From assembly GCA_020796225.1 (NCBI GenBank), contig CM036762.1, positions 49,764,407-49,828,406 on the forward strand: a stretch of DNA of 64,000 nucleotides, given 5' to 3'. The translations under genes were made by a program, and so were the position numbers. Origin of the DNA: Arion vulgaris. Taxonomy: Eukaryota > Mollusca > Gastropoda > Stylommatophora > Arionidae. Below, piece after piece: positions 47,218 to 58,739 of this stretch (positions are counted from its first letter, which is position 1; the number at the start of each line of letters is the position of its first letter). The notes below the pieces were generated by a model. It saw only the letters and a program-made list of their open reading frames with translations. It was not told the DNA's origin and searched no databases.

Positions 47218-47895
47218 TGTCTTCTGACTATTATACAAGTGTTTCATTTGATGTCACGATTGTCATGTTCTCATAAATGTAAACAACTATGAATTTAAAT
47301 TCGATAATAATCACGATTTTCCAAAACAAATTTCACTACTCTATAATTGTAGACGATACACATGTGTTGTATTTAAACTAGACGATACACATGTGTTTTA
47401 TTTTACCTAATAAACATTACTTAACATGTGATACTCTTCAGACTCCGCCCAGACTAGAAGTTGAACAAGTTAAAGGTAGAAATTTATGATATCTGCTCTT
47501 GTGGCTTTTATCAGTTTACCTTAGCGAGATCTATCGAAACTTCGGCGAACTTAACCTTTTCACTGTTTTTCTGTAACCGTATTTATTCTGGAGTTTGTTG
47601 ATATGTAAAGATAAGAAAATTCACGATCTCACATACACATGTTCTAAACTAGCACTACCTAAGACACAGTGACATCTCATTCTTTTTTTGTTTATCATCA
47701 TCATCTTGTGCCATTTCTACATCGAAGGTTAGCTAAAATGCACTGCACAGTAAATCCTGTTCCTTACCCAGATGGTACTTTCTAGCAAGCTGCTGATTGT
47801 TCGCCCCTAATTATGTCTTTAACACTAGGGTTTCTATTTATATATTGTATGGAATAAGTGAATTACCAAACATTAAAATTTAAAAAAAACATATC
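47218..47895. other. Duplicated 3' flank of receptor 4
   Basis: No gene. Matches 33,360-33,590 and 34,350-34,830 downstream of receptor 3. A ~28-bp phrase around ACGATACACATGTGTT is duplicated at 47,350-47,402. Confidence 0.6.
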
Positions 47896-48290
47896 GGCAT
47901 TAACCATTTGAGACTGCTAAGCCGATGTATTGGCTTACGGCTATTTTTAGAATGTTACTAAGTCGGTTTGTCGGCTTTTATGTGTCTGTTGAAAGACGTG
48001 AATGTTTCTTCACACTAACGTTGCTGAAGCTTAAACCATCTTCATGAAACAGAAAGTACTTATATGTAGGGACATTTTGACCTCATTCTAACAAAGATTT
48101 ATAAATGGAAATGCGTGTGTTATTCGGGATAAAGTCCTCATATGTTTTCTTACGATGTGTCTGACATTTGCCAACCTTGTCATAAATACCAACATGAGTT
48201 TATACAGTGCAATCTTGAGTATTGCTACAACAAATTATGAGTTGTGATAGTAATAGCGACATTTTATTGTTTATGAAATGTAGTATCGAT

Positions 48291-48517
48291 AGTTGTAATT
48301 CTTTTTTTTCCGATCCAGAAGCACTTGAGCTTTCCAGCTCTTCGGCTCGGTGCCATGGACATCGTAACCTTCGGTTCGGTGCCACGAACACCGTAAATCT
48401 GGGGAATCTGTGGCTTTTTCTGCCATCCCGCGGAATTGAACCCGCACACACAGAGGGATAGTCACCCGTAGTCCAACACGCTACGAACACGCTGGGCAGA
48501 CGGGCAGTTGTAATTCT
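48291..48517 (-). mobile_element. tRNA-derived SINE, family 1, copy 2
   Basis: Complete copy (48,303-48,505) with a perfect 12-bp target duplication AGTTGTAATTCT (48,291-48,302 and 48,506-48,517). Minus strand: head GCCCGTCTGCCCAGCGTG, A-box-like TAGCGTGTTGGA, B-box GGGTTCAATTCC, one CCATGGACATCGTAAC unit and the terminal diverged unit, then an A-rich tail. An open frame on the minus strand (48,200-48,490) is a by-product. Confidence 0.9.
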
Positions 48518-48529
48518 AAGTCTAATGTA

Positions 48530-49035
48530 AAAAAGCAGCTTTTATGAAAATGAAGAACACACTATGCGTGAACTCACTACCAATGACACTGCGAAAACGA
48601 GTACTCCAATGCTATATTGAACCAATTCTTATGTATGGCAGCGAATCATGGACACTGAACAAACAATCAATACGATCATTGGAAGCCACAGAGATGTGGT
48701 TTTACAGAAGAATGTTGAGAATTCCATGGACAGCAAAGAAAACAAACGTGGAGGTTTTAAATCAGGCCTGCACACAAAGAAACCTTATCAAAAGAATAAG
48801 AATCCGACAATCAAGGTTCTTCGGGCATATAATGCGAAGAGAAGGTTTAGAACATTTGGTGACTACAGGTAAAATTCAGGGAAGGAGAGATCGTGGAAGA
48901 CAGAGGGAGAAGATGTTGGATGGCCTGACATCATGGTTCGACAAAATATCGACGTCAGAACTGATTACATGCACCAAGCAAAGAGAGTTGTGGAGAGACA
49001 TGATCGCCTACGCCGGCAGGCATGGCACTTGATTG
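48530..49035 (+). mobile_element. LINE C-terminal ORF fragment (family D)
   Basis: Open frame 48,544-49,032 reads TLRKRVLQCYIEPILMYGSE, SWTLNKQSIRSLEATEMWF, YRRMLRIPWTAKKTNVEVL, FFGHIMRREGLEHLVTTGKI and GRRDRGRQREKMLDGLTSW, ending in ELWRDMIAYAGRHGT. This is the thumb and tail of a widespread APE-type LINE. No palm or endonuclease is present. It is the least damaged LINE segment in the window, so perhaps a recent 5'-truncated copy. Confidence 0.85.
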
Positions 49036-49172
49036 ATTGAATGTAAAGAACCTAAAGAATGGGAGTTGCATATTTCTAATACAAGTTCTTTCTGTGAGAA
49101 AAATATTATTTTGAATTATATCATTCTCAATATCTTCTATAATAAAATGGTAGGAGGAATGTAATGTGTTAT

Positions 49173-49345
49173 AAGTGATATCACTGATAAGACTGATGTA
49201 CGAGCTGAACGACAATAAGTGATATCACTGATAAGACTGATGTATGAGCTGAACGACAATAAGTGATATCACTGATAAGACTGATGTACGAGCTGAACGA
49301 CAATAAGTGATATCACTGATAAGACTGATGTATGAGCTGAACAAC
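49173..49345. repeat. 44-bp tandem repeat at an RTE 3' end, ~4 copies
   Basis: Units of exactly 44 bp containing AAGTGATATCACTGATAAGA and GAGCTGAACGACAAT. The second half is the RTE phrase (YELNDKR) also found at 6,065-6,085, so the array is partly made of LINE sequence. Confidence 0.92.
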
Positions 49346-49435
49346 AAGAGAGAAAAGCGAAAACTCAGAAGTTGTCACAGTAAAACACTTGCCTATTGAC
49401 CGTCTGTAAAGATGAAAAGGGCCATATATAAGTGA
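49320..49435 (+). mobile_element. RTE 3' end fragment
   Basis: Matches 6,065-6,170 closely: GAGAGAAAAGCGAAAACTCA, GTTGTCACAGTAAAACACTT and the final GGCCATATATA. Only the last ~110 bp of the element are present. Confidence 0.85.
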
Positions 49436-49917
49436 TATCAATATTTAAAAAAAAATTAAATACATTACTTAGTCTGGCTTTATGTTAGTTTGTTAATTTT
49501 GTTTTGCAATTTCCACTTGTTAACATGTCTACACTAGAAAGTGAATATAGTAAGACTACTGGACATAATTAGGTGAAACTTATAGAATATGTTCACACAT
49601 GAATTATCTTCATTTAAGTGATACTTCTGGAAACATGTATGCATATTAAGTTGTAGTACAAACCTGTGTGTATACATATTTTTTATAATAGTCATGCTTC
49701 AATAATCTAACTTTTTCAAACATATATCTCCTGATTTAAAACCTTATTATGTGAATGTATTCAACATCCAATTAGCAACAATTTGATATAAAATATGTCA
49801 TAATTCAGAGAAACAAAACTAGAGTTATAAAATGTTTAAACTACATGGCATTAAAGGTTCAATTTGAATTGCAAAATAAATGCGTACCGAAGTCCAAATA
49901 ATTACGGAGTAAAAGTG
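49436..49917. other. Intergenic, nothing recognised
   Basis: AT-rich sequence; no feature seen until the 28-bp repeat. The right part (from about 49,850) rejoins the duplicated receptor-unit flank. Confidence 0.45.
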
Positions 49918-50005
49918 TTCAAGTCACATCTGATAGTGATGTGTGTTCAAGTCACATCTGATAGTGATGTGTGTTCAAGTCACACCTGATAGTGATGTGT
50001 TTTTC
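49918..50005. repeat. 28-bp tandem repeat, 3 copies
   Basis: Three copies of a unit with GTTCAAGTCACATCTGATAG; the last has one change (CACACC). Confidence 0.93.
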
Positions 50006-50580
50006 TAAAAGAAAGTTAGCCAGTAGTGAGTAGTCTTGGTATCAACTTCACGGCAACATTTTGCCTTATAATTGTTCTGTTCCAATGCCAGTGAATACAA
50101 GTAAACGTGCGTATCATTTTCTAAAGTCAACTCGAAAAACAACCAGACCTTTCAACACAAATAAGCAGTTTGCTCACCTGGTAAATGCATTCGTAAGCCT
50201 CAATAGGGTAAACAGTACCGCCCGCAGCTTGAATTTGCAATTCACCTTGAAGGAAAAAGACGTCGCTACAAAACACAGCAGTCGGTACAGGCATTGTCTC
50301 ATAAAACAGCCGCTAGATTGTCGGTGACTAGCAGTCCGCTATTTTATGAATTTATATGTTACAATACAACCACACTGAGCACAAACTAGAAACGTTCCGA
50401 GTGAAATTCGCCGCTTACAGTGTGGTTCTAAGCACTAAACTCAGTACCTCGGCAACGAACCCGAATTCTGGAAGTCCAAACATAAGTTAAAATGTGATAC
50501 CAGCCATGCCCATAATAATCTCAGCGTATCATTCTCTTTTCTGCCATGTACATTCTCTTACCTGACGAAATTAAAAGTAA
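50006..50580. other. Duplicated flank of the receptor 4 unit, continued
   Basis: Matches 34,880-35,460 (for example ATCAACTTCACG, ACAACCACACT, CACAAACTAGAAACGTTC-like phrases). No gene. Confidence 0.6.
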
Positions 50581-50915
50581 CCCGACATGGGAAACAATTG
50601 GTAGAAAGGCCGCAGAACGGCAACAATTGAAATCTCTTATGGAAAGCCGTATGTGTCAAACGGTACAGGAAGAGGATATAGAAACATCATTGTAGTTTAG
50701 ATTTAAGAGAACAGTAATGGGGCACATGGTTACTCGAAGACCATGTCGGAGACGAACAATACAACAGTGGCTACAGGACATTACAGAAATCGTGAACATG
50801 ACGTTGGAGGAGGCGAGAGAACTTGATAGAAACCGTGCCTTTTCCAGAAAAACAATGAGGAGTGCGACGATCAGCAAAACGTCATACATGATTTCAAAAA
50901 TAAGTTTGCGATGAT
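50580..50915 (+). mobile_element. LINE C-terminal remnants (family C and another)
   Basis: Two tails lie in a row. 50,580-50,700 reads TWETIGRKAAERQQLKSLM. 50,717-50,914 reads RPCRRRTIQQWLQDITEI and NMTLEEARELDRNRAFSRK, matching the remnant after receptor 3 at 32.3 kb. Neither has a palm domain. Confidence 0.55.
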
Positions 50916-50939
50916 TTATGTAAGCAAATGATTTTATTT

Positions 50940-51534
50940 CAATAAATATATCATCCAGTTGCAGATGTACAATAAGTGGATGTTCTTTGTCAAAATAGAG
51001 GGAATTTATATTGAACATTAGGTAAAATAATGTAACACAACTAACTTATTTAAATATATTTTATGTAATTCTCGTTCAGGATTTTGTTATGATTAATAGT
51101 CGAGTGTACTTGATGTCAAAACTCGGTGTTTAAGTTTCAAAAAATATGACATCACTGAAAGGAGAAACAACGCTGTATATGGGACAAGCGAACTATTGAA
51201 TTCAAATTGTTATTCGATACTAGTCACGTGCATGAGAGATATCTTATCTAATCGAATACAGTTGGAGGTTAGTCATTTACTGGCATTGCAGTCAGTGCGA
51301 CTTCAACTGTTGAAATATCTCATAGGTTTAATGCATGCCGTAATGTTTTATGTTCTAAATCTATGACAGACGCGGTATAAAACATATAGATATTATAAAC
51401 ATATTATTCTAAATTTATTATTACGTGTGTTATTATAGTTGTTACTAATGAAGAAACAATTATTAATAAACATTCTCAAACGGTAATAGCTAAAGTTAGG
51501 ATTTGCTCATAATTTTTAGATACATTTAAAGAGT
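50940..51534 (+). promoter_or_regulatory. Upstream block of receptor 5, distal part
   Basis: Diverged copy of the block before receptors 3, 4 and 6: GGATTTTGTTATGATTAATA, CATGAGAGATAT, ATTTACTGGCATTGCAGTC, GACTTCAACTGTT, CTATGACAGACGCGGTAT. It is interrupted by a SINE at 51,546 and continues to the gene. Confidence 0.55.
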
Positions 51535-51798
51535 AACTAAACAAGTTACGTGTCGAGTGTCAGTAGCTTAAGCGGTAGCGCCCAGAGTACCTGGTTCAAA
51601 CTCCGTGGTAGGTAGTTTTGTTCGAGTAGAATTCTATGAATGGTAGAACACAGACCTCACCGTTCAGGAAGCAATTTTAAACTACTGAACGTATAAGTAA
51701 AATTACGTATATGCCTAGAGAATCGACGACTCGTTTACTGTTGTTGAAGACGATGTTCTGTAAAGAATTTTGCCACGATTTTCATTCAACTAAACAAG
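51535..51798 (+). mobile_element. tRNA-derived SINE, family 2, with 11-bp TSD
   Basis: The 242-bp segment 51,546-51,787 is flanked by AACTAAACAAG (51,535-51,545 and 51,788-51,798). It starts with a tRNA-like head: A-box-like TAGCTTAAGCGG and B-box-like GGTTCAAACTCC. The matching sites before receptors 3 (31,195), 4 (46,163) and 6 (61,245) have the uninterrupted TAACTA..CAAAG-type sequence, which supports an insertion. Family 2 shares no body sequence with the other SINEs here. Confidence 0.8.
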
Positions 51799-52251
51799 GA
51801 ATGATCGGACATTAGAAAATAACATTCCACTCCCAATATTAATGTTGAACAATGAGCCTTGAAATACTTAACTCTTAGAATACGAAATGCCACCTGACAG
51901 ACCATAAAGTTAGTTCCCATTTTACGACAAGCCACTTCACGGACCATATGGTTCTAACCAGTTGTTAATATATCGTAGAGGACTTTAATGCTTTAAGTGT
52001 ATTTAAAAAATTTAAATACAGCAAGTGGGTGTGTGTAATAGATCTTTCAATTGCGCACATTTTGGTGTGTGCAGTTTGTCTCTGCTGTTGAATGTAAGAA
52101 AGTTATAACACATTTTGTAAGGACATCTTCGCCTTAAAATTAGTTGCACAAAAAACACTGCGTAAAAAGGCGGTTTTAGTATGCGTATTGTAAGAGTTAA
52201 AGTATTATTTGGTATTTTCAGTGTATTTATGTTTCTGCACTTTGATCAGAT
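51799..52251 (+). promoter_or_regulatory. Upstream block of receptor 5, proximal part
   Basis: Starts with sequence like the proximal block of receptor 3 (ACATTAGAAAATAACATT, GAGCCTTGAAATACTTA), then ~330 bp not found before the other receptors (about 51,870-52,195), then rejoins at AAAGTATTATTTGGTATTTT before the ATG. Confidence 0.5.
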
Positions 52252-53171
52252 ATGAATACAAGTCAGTCAGATCTGAAACATTGCATGTTTCCAAAGTGGA
52301 TAAATATCCTAAACTTAATTTTCGGGATTGTCATTGTTTTCGAGAATGTTCTGATGATATTTATAATCGCACGAACACCAAGACTTCACAACATCGCAAA
52401 CATCTTCGTAACATCTTTAGCGTTTTCAGATTTGTTCGTTGGAATCGCTGCATGTTTGATCGGAATCTTATTCTTTACATGGATACCTTCTGATTGGTTA
52501 TTTACATACGTGATCTTTGTATTAAATACGTTCAATGCAGGAATGATACTCTGCTCGTATCTTCACATGGCACTGATTGCTGTTGAACGTTATGTTTACA
52601 TCGCTTACCCTTACTTTCATTCTAGACAAGTCACTGAAAAGTTGGTCATGTCATGTGTACTCGGTGTTTGGATTCTTATCATAATTCATATAATTATACC
52701 GGCAGTTCTGCAAACAAAAGAGCATTATTGTTTATACAGAAACACATTTTTACAGAGATTTGTATATTTTAAGCTGCACCCATGTATCTACTACTTCTTG
52801 TGGTAACTTGTTTCGCTATTTCAAAATAGCAGCTTTGTCACTGAAACATCGACGATCAATTGCCACTCAATGTAGCAGTAATGGAGTCTGGATCTTCAAA
52901 TCACACAGACAACACCAGAATAAACAAAGATAACTGGATCCATATGATAAAAACAGTTCGATTTTTTCTGGTAATGACCGGTTCATTAGTTGTAATGACA
53001 GTTCCAGCAATAATCTGCTTTTTTGTTAGAACATTCAATATTCTTTTTGATGAAAATGTCATCAGTGTATTTACATTTATCCCCACCATACACTCTGGAG
53101 TCAATTTCTTTATTAACATGTTTATGAACACTGATTTCAAACTTGCAGTCAAGAAATTATTTCCTTCTTAA
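52252..53171 (+). pseudogene. Class A GPCR pseudogene (receptor 5)
   Basis: The first 180 or so codons (52,252 to about 52,780) are intact: MNTS, ENVLMIF, LAFSD (TM2 D kept), ERYVYIAYPYFHSRQVT, W in GVWILI and the ECL2 cysteine in EHYCLY. Then three indels follow: two extra bases near 52,785, one lost near 52,825 and two lost near 52,868, against receptors 3 and 6. The rest (52,860-53,171) is open again: MTVPAIICFF, HSGVNFFINMFMNTDFKLAV, ending KKLFPS. Damage is confined to about 90 bp around TM5, with no premature stop elsewhere, so loss seems recent. An intron cannot explain it since the paralogues are intronless. Confidence 0.9.
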
Positions 53172-54175
53172 GTTGTCAAAAATGTATTGTTAATGTCTAT
53201 TCACGTCACCATTTCTCTGTACTTATTATTCTCCCAAATTTGTTCCATTTGTTGTCACGTGACTGATATCTTCTCAGAGAAGTAAAACATAATTTAATGG
53301 AAAATTTAAAAAATGCGATAATAATATTGATTTTCACAAAACAAATTTCTTACACTAAACTCTGTAATTGTAGAACGATAGACACTCGTAAAGTTATAGA
53401 TTATAAACAACCATTGTATGAACAAAATTTATTCTGTAAATAAACAGAATGCATCTGGTCGTATGAAGACGGTACACATTAAAAGATCATCATCTGTTGC
53501 AGAGAAAGCTTACACAGCCATCACCAGTATATCTAGACATGAGCAATCGAAACGCCGATGACTCTACCCTGTCTGTTGCCATATTTTGATCTTCCGAAAT
53601 GAGGACACGTCTCCTAACATTAAATTCGATTTAAATTCTGTTCCATGTATCTTTTTCTGAAGACCTGATTTTTTTTTTTAGAATGTCTTTCTTTTCCACC
53701 AAATTTCTATAAAATCTCCTACATTTGGAATGTTTGAAATTAACTTTTACAAGTGAAATCGACTTTGACTGAATCTACACTAAGATGATTTCTCTCTTTG
53801 GTCCATTAGAAATGGATTAAAGAAATAGTCTTTCTACCGAAACATTGTGTGCTGGAATAGCAAAGAAAAACTGTACTATCTTCACTATTTCAGAGTGATG
53901 ATGATGCTCGTCCATCACGGGTGATGATGACCACACAAATTTTCATCCAAGGGAATGTAGTTGCGCTATGTTTGTCTGTGTGCGTAGATGACTAGTGAGC
54001 CCGATACGGCTTGAAATGTTCGTGTACAGTGTGGGCAAGGTATACTTGCAGTTGTGGGAAGTTTTACTGCCTTTCTGTTTATATTTCAGAGTACATTTCA
54101 CTACTCCTATAGTTTTAATATCGTCACGACACTTTTTTGTGATGGCACTTGATTGTTATAGGTGATGTAATTTTT
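53172..54175. other. 3' flank of receptor 5
   Basis: No gene. 53,205-53,420 matches the downstream flank of receptor 3 (TTGTCACGTGA, GTAATTGTAGA). The segment near 53,890-54,110 faintly resembles the 3' region of the RTE element at 42,050-42,200 in reverse sense (TGGGCAAG..., TGCAGTTGTGG); this is weak. Confidence 0.45.
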
Positions 54176-54179
54176 CCAG

Positions 54180-54900
54180 AATGCAGTACTTATCACATCA
54201 CTTTGAATTAACAATGTGTACACTTTTGTCCGTCAAAAATATGATAGAGACTTTCACATTTTTCCTCGAAATGTCATCACAACCAAGCTACTTGAAACAG
54301 GAAAATTAACTCTGTGTTTGGACCCATATACAGGTAAACTAACTTACATAAAATAGAAAAGTGTAGTAATCTACGTTCATGTTTTGTTTACTCTTATGAA
54401 TCTGAGTAGTGTTCCAAAGATTGTAGATTCTGTTTCGAGTGCCAAGTTAAAAAATCAAATACTTTGTAGTTGCAACGTGTTTTCTATACTTTGTAGTTGC
54501 AACGTGTTTTCTATACTTTGTAGTTGCAACGTGTTTTCTATACTTTGTAGTTGCAACGTGTTTTCTATACTTTGTAGTTGCAACGTGTTTTCTATACTTT
54601 GTAGTTGCAATGCAGTACTTATCACATCACTTTGAATTAACAATGTGTACACTTTTGTCCGTCAAAAATATGATGGAGACTTTCACATTTTTCCTCGAAA
54701 TGTCATCACAATCAAGCTACTTGAAACGGTTCACTCTGTGTTTGACCGCATATACGGTAAATGCAACGTTTACATAACTAATAGAAAATGCAAGTATCTA
54801 CGTTAATGTTTTCTATACTCTTATGAACGTGTTCAGTTTAGCCAAAGATTGTTTATTTTGAGTGCCAAGTTTCAATACTTTGTAGTTGCAACGTGTTTTC
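54180..54900. repeat. ~290-bp tandem duplication with a 27-bp array inside
   Basis: 54,180-54,465 and 54,607-54,900 are about 85-90% alike (both contain AATGCAGTACTTATCACATC, TTGTCCGTCAAAAATATGAT and TTGAAAC). Between them, at 54,462-54,612, six copies of a 27-bp unit (CTTTGTAGTTGCAACGTG plus TTTTCTATA) are present; a single such unit ends the second copy near 54,880. So a 290-bp duplication was followed by expansion of its terminal unit in one copy. Confidence 0.88.
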
Positions 54901-55092
54901 TACATAATGTCGCTAACAGTGTGTTCATTTTGTCATGGTTTGGTAATATTTCCGACAAATTTTCCAAATTGTTTGCGAACTCTTAGATTTACTCATGAAC
55001 TGATGACGTATGGCAACCCAGATCATATCTTACTGTAAATATATACATTCTGTCCTCTGCAAATGTACCAGGAGCAAAATATGACACTCTTG

Positions 55093-55325
55093 CATACACT
55101 TACATTTTTTTTTGTGTGTGTGATCCAGAAGCACTTGAGCCTTTCAACTCTTCAACTCGGTGCCATGGACATCGTAACCCTTCGGTTCGGTGCCATGAAC
55201 ACCGTAAATCTGGGGAATCTGTGGCTTTTTTGCCATCCCGCGGAATTGAACCCGCACACACAGAGGGATAGTCGCCGTAGTCCAACGCGCTACGAACACG
55301 CTGGGCAGACGGGCACATACACATA
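55093..55325 (-). mobile_element. tRNA-derived SINE, family 1, copy 3
   Basis: Same structure as the copy at 48.3 kb: head at the right (GCCCGTCTGCCCAGCGTG), A-box-like TAGCGCGTTGGA, B-box GGGTTCAATTCC, one CCATGGACATCGTAAC unit and the terminal unit, and an A-rich tail. Flanks CATACACTTA (55,093-55,102) and CATACACATA (55,316-55,325) are 9 of 10 identical. Confidence 0.87.
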
Positions 55326-55559
55326 ATAAAAACTAGTACTTGGAGATCTATTAAGATCAGGTTGCCTCCCATGCTTTGACTATCAGCCTGTGCCATCTTT
55401 ACATTGAAGATTAGATACAATAGACTTTTAACAAATTATGTTGTTTACTCTGATGGTACACTCTGACATGCTGCTACTTGTTCACCTCTTAATGTTTACT
55501 TCCCAATTATATCTTTGTCTTTATGGTTACCTTTCTATTATTTATATATTTATTGGACA

Positions 55560-58500
55560 TCGGCGTTCAAAAGAAACACACACAATGACACAGCGGGCGG
55601 ACGTAGCAACAACACAGAACTCAGCAATACGTAAAACATCAGAGTTTAGGATAGCAACATGGAATATTAGTGGATTAGGAGATAAAACAACAGAGATAGT
55701 AGAATATATGATCAAACATAAAATCACAATCATGGAAGTAGCTGACACTAGAAGAAAAGGACAGAATATCAAGAAAATACATAAAGATTTCATATTTACA
55801 TGGCGAGGAACACAACCAGGTGAAAACAACAAACATGGAGTCGGGTTCATCATTGCCCCTGCTGCAGCAAAATTATATTAGAAATAGAGTACACATCAGA
55901 AAAATCATCCGTATCAGAACAGTTCAAGGTAAGAGAAAGTAACTACATACAGATTTATGCACAATGCAATGACTCATATAGTGAAGAAGAAAAAAACACA
56001 TTTTTCGATCAATCAAGTGAAAACATTGTGAAGTCAAAGACACTGACAACATATATATATATATATCATATGGGACTTTAACGGAAGAGTTGGCAAGCGA
56101 AGAAAACCACGGGAAAAACATATAGTACCATTCAGCGACACAACAAACAAATGCAACAGGGAACACCTGATATATGTGCAGAACATGATCTATTTATCAC
56201 CAATACATTTGACCAACATAAGAGAAGCCAGATATTGACCTGGTATAAATGAAATAATATTAATCAAACATCACAGATCGAATTTATATTAGCAGAAATG
56301 AGGGAAAGATGGAGAATACAAAAACGCTAGAGCCATCCCAAATGCAATATTAGACTCTGATCATAGACCAGTGGTACTTTGGCTACACAAACCAACTAGA
56401 AAACAAGACAGGAGTACAACTCAACAAATTGAAATAATAGATATTGAAAAGCTAAATAATGATGAAACTAGGAATCAAATTGAAGGAACAGTTACATCAG
56501 CTTTTAACACCCTAGAGGGAGTAAGCAACATAAAAAACGAATGGAAAATCTTCAAAACAAATATCATGGATATAGTGAAAGAAAATTGTGGACTTAAAAA
56601 GTTAAATAAGCACAGAAAACACACAGCATGATGGAATGAAGAAGTTAAAAGGTCTATACAAGAAAAGAAAAAAATGTTTCCACAAGTGGCAAAAGTCAAA
56701 GTTAGATGAAGACTACACCAATACAGAACAGCAAGAATGAATAGTAAAAGTTATCTAAATCAGATTCTTGGGCAAATTATGGAGAACATTTAGCAGAACT
56801 ATGCACTAAGGCACCAAGATCGTTTAACAGAAGCATCAAGGCAATGAGACTAAGAGAAGAACAATTCAATGCAGTCACCATTATAAATAAAAAGTCTAAG
56901 AAACCTTTTACCAACAGCAAAGATAATAAAATCAAATGGAAATAATATTTCACATAACAGTTAAACTGCAAAACACAAGGTACAAAAACATTTCAAATGA
57001 GACATGGAAAATACCAACATTTGATTATTTTTTTAATCTGAAGTTGAAATGGCACTAAAACAAAGTAAAAGAAAAAAAGCAGCAGGGATAGATTACAACA
57101 GAAATGTTACTTGCATTAAAACAAAGCAATAACCTTGCTGACAATAATTTTTAACATAGCTTGGGAAGCACAAGAAGCTCCAGACGACTGGCAGAGAGGA
57201 TTTATAATTTCCATATGGAAGAACAAGGGAGACAAAAGAGAGTGTGTAACATCTCTCATTTGAGTCATACAGGAAAGAAGTTTGCAAAAATATTTTAGCG
57301 AAGAGAGAGACAGATATTAGAGTCCCAGTTAAGCAATAGCCAGTTTGAGTTTAGGAGGGGTAAGAGCTGCATAGAGGCAATATTTACACTAAGACAGATC
57401 AGCGAACAAACAATTGAATACAAAGTAAAAACTTATATTTATAGACCAAGAAAAGGCATTTGATAGAGTAAACAGATGCAAACTATGGAAGATCCTTGAA
57501 GAATATGGCCCTCAGGGACAATATTATGTAACATCATGGCCATATATTAAAGTAGCCAGAGTACAGTAAGAACAACAGAAGGAATGACCGACTGGTTCTT
57601 GATTACATCAGGTGTCAGACAAGGTTGTGTCCTCTCACCACTACTTTTTATTGCATATATAGATAAAATAACTCAAGAGTCAAATTCAGATAATGATTAA
57701 ATAAATGTTCTGCGTTTTGCAGATGATCAGTACACCAAAATGAACAAGATCTACAACATCCTATTGACACCATTAACCAAAATTGTATAAAAAATGACAT
57801 GAAAATCATTAACACTAAAACCGAAATAATTAATATACAAAGAAAAAATAATAAACTAGACATCCATGTCAATGGCACTACAATCAACCAAGGGAAAGAA
57901 TTCAAATAATTAGGAAGCATATTCACAGAAGACAGAAGACTAAATAGAGAGATAGAGGCTAGAGTGCAAAAAGCAAATGCTGTAACCTACCAGCTAGCCC
58001 CATTGTTAAGGCACTCACAAATTTCACAGACAGCAAAACAACAGATGCTCAGCAACATTTTCATACCTACTTTGTGTTCCCAGATGCCAAACATGGACAA
58101 TGTGCAAAACGGAGTCACAAAAAATAACTACATGTGTAATGCGGTGCCTGCAAAAACTTACCAACCACACCAGAAAAGACAGTCACCATCATCAGCACAA
58201 GAAATGAAGTTGGCACAAAACCTTGCTTGAATTACATTGAGAAACAAAGAATGAAGTGGTTTGGCCACTTAATAAAAATGTTTCCAAACTCCATAGTATG
58301 CATAGTCTTCTACAACAGAACACCAGGAAAGAATGCGAGAGGAAGACCACGAAAAGATGGTTAGATGGCATAGCAGAATCCTGTCAAAGAGCAAAAATAA
58401 CAATCACCCAAAAGCCACCAGAACAGCGTAAGACAAAAACAGAAACCACGACACTAAGCAACAACCCGGTAACAGTGTGACGACAAAAGAAGAAGAAGAT
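55560..58500 (+). mobile_element. LINE family A, near full length and dead
   Basis: The endonuclease N-terminus is open at 55,586-55,881 (FRIATWNISGLGDKTTEIVE, VADTRRKGQNIKK, NNKHGVGFIIAP). Afterwards many stops: MGDFNGRVGK near 56,075 (after a short (AT)n), LDSDHRPVVLW near 56,350, DDWQRGFIISIWKNKGDKRE near 57,185, IDQEKAFDRVNRCKLW near 57,440, SGVRQGCVLSPLLF near 57,612, LRFADDQ near 57,715, a QKANAVTYQLAPLLRHSQI block at 57,967 and WFGHLIKMF near 58,260. It ends with an AGAAGAAGAAG tail near 58,498. Domain order (APE endonuclease, RT, C-terminal region) is standard for APE-type LINEs. It supplies the complete template for the deleted copy at 2.15 kb. Confidence 0.9.
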
Positions 58501-58735
58501 ATATTTATTACATGGAAGTGAAAGATCAATTATAAATATCAAAACATAGCAACATTAAAGGTGTTAACTAGATGTTTTATCTATAGAAGACAGTTAATTT
58601 CATGATAGATAAAACGATATCATAGAAGAAGTTCATTTCATGATGTAAAATTAATTTGTAATGTATGAGAAGCCACTGTTCAAAGAAAATTTATTACACA
58701 ATCAAAACTGTCCGTTTTTATTTCTGTATAATGTG
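58501..58735. other. Intergenic, nothing recognised
   Basis: Short AT-rich stretch. No feature seen. Confidence 0.5.
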
Positions 58736-58739
58736 TACC

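Noticed and set aside
52780..52870. Intron in receptor 5 explaining the frame changes
   Set aside because: All intact paralogues are intronless, the interval aligns base for base with their coding sequence apart from small indels, and no GT...AG pair would restore frame sensibly.
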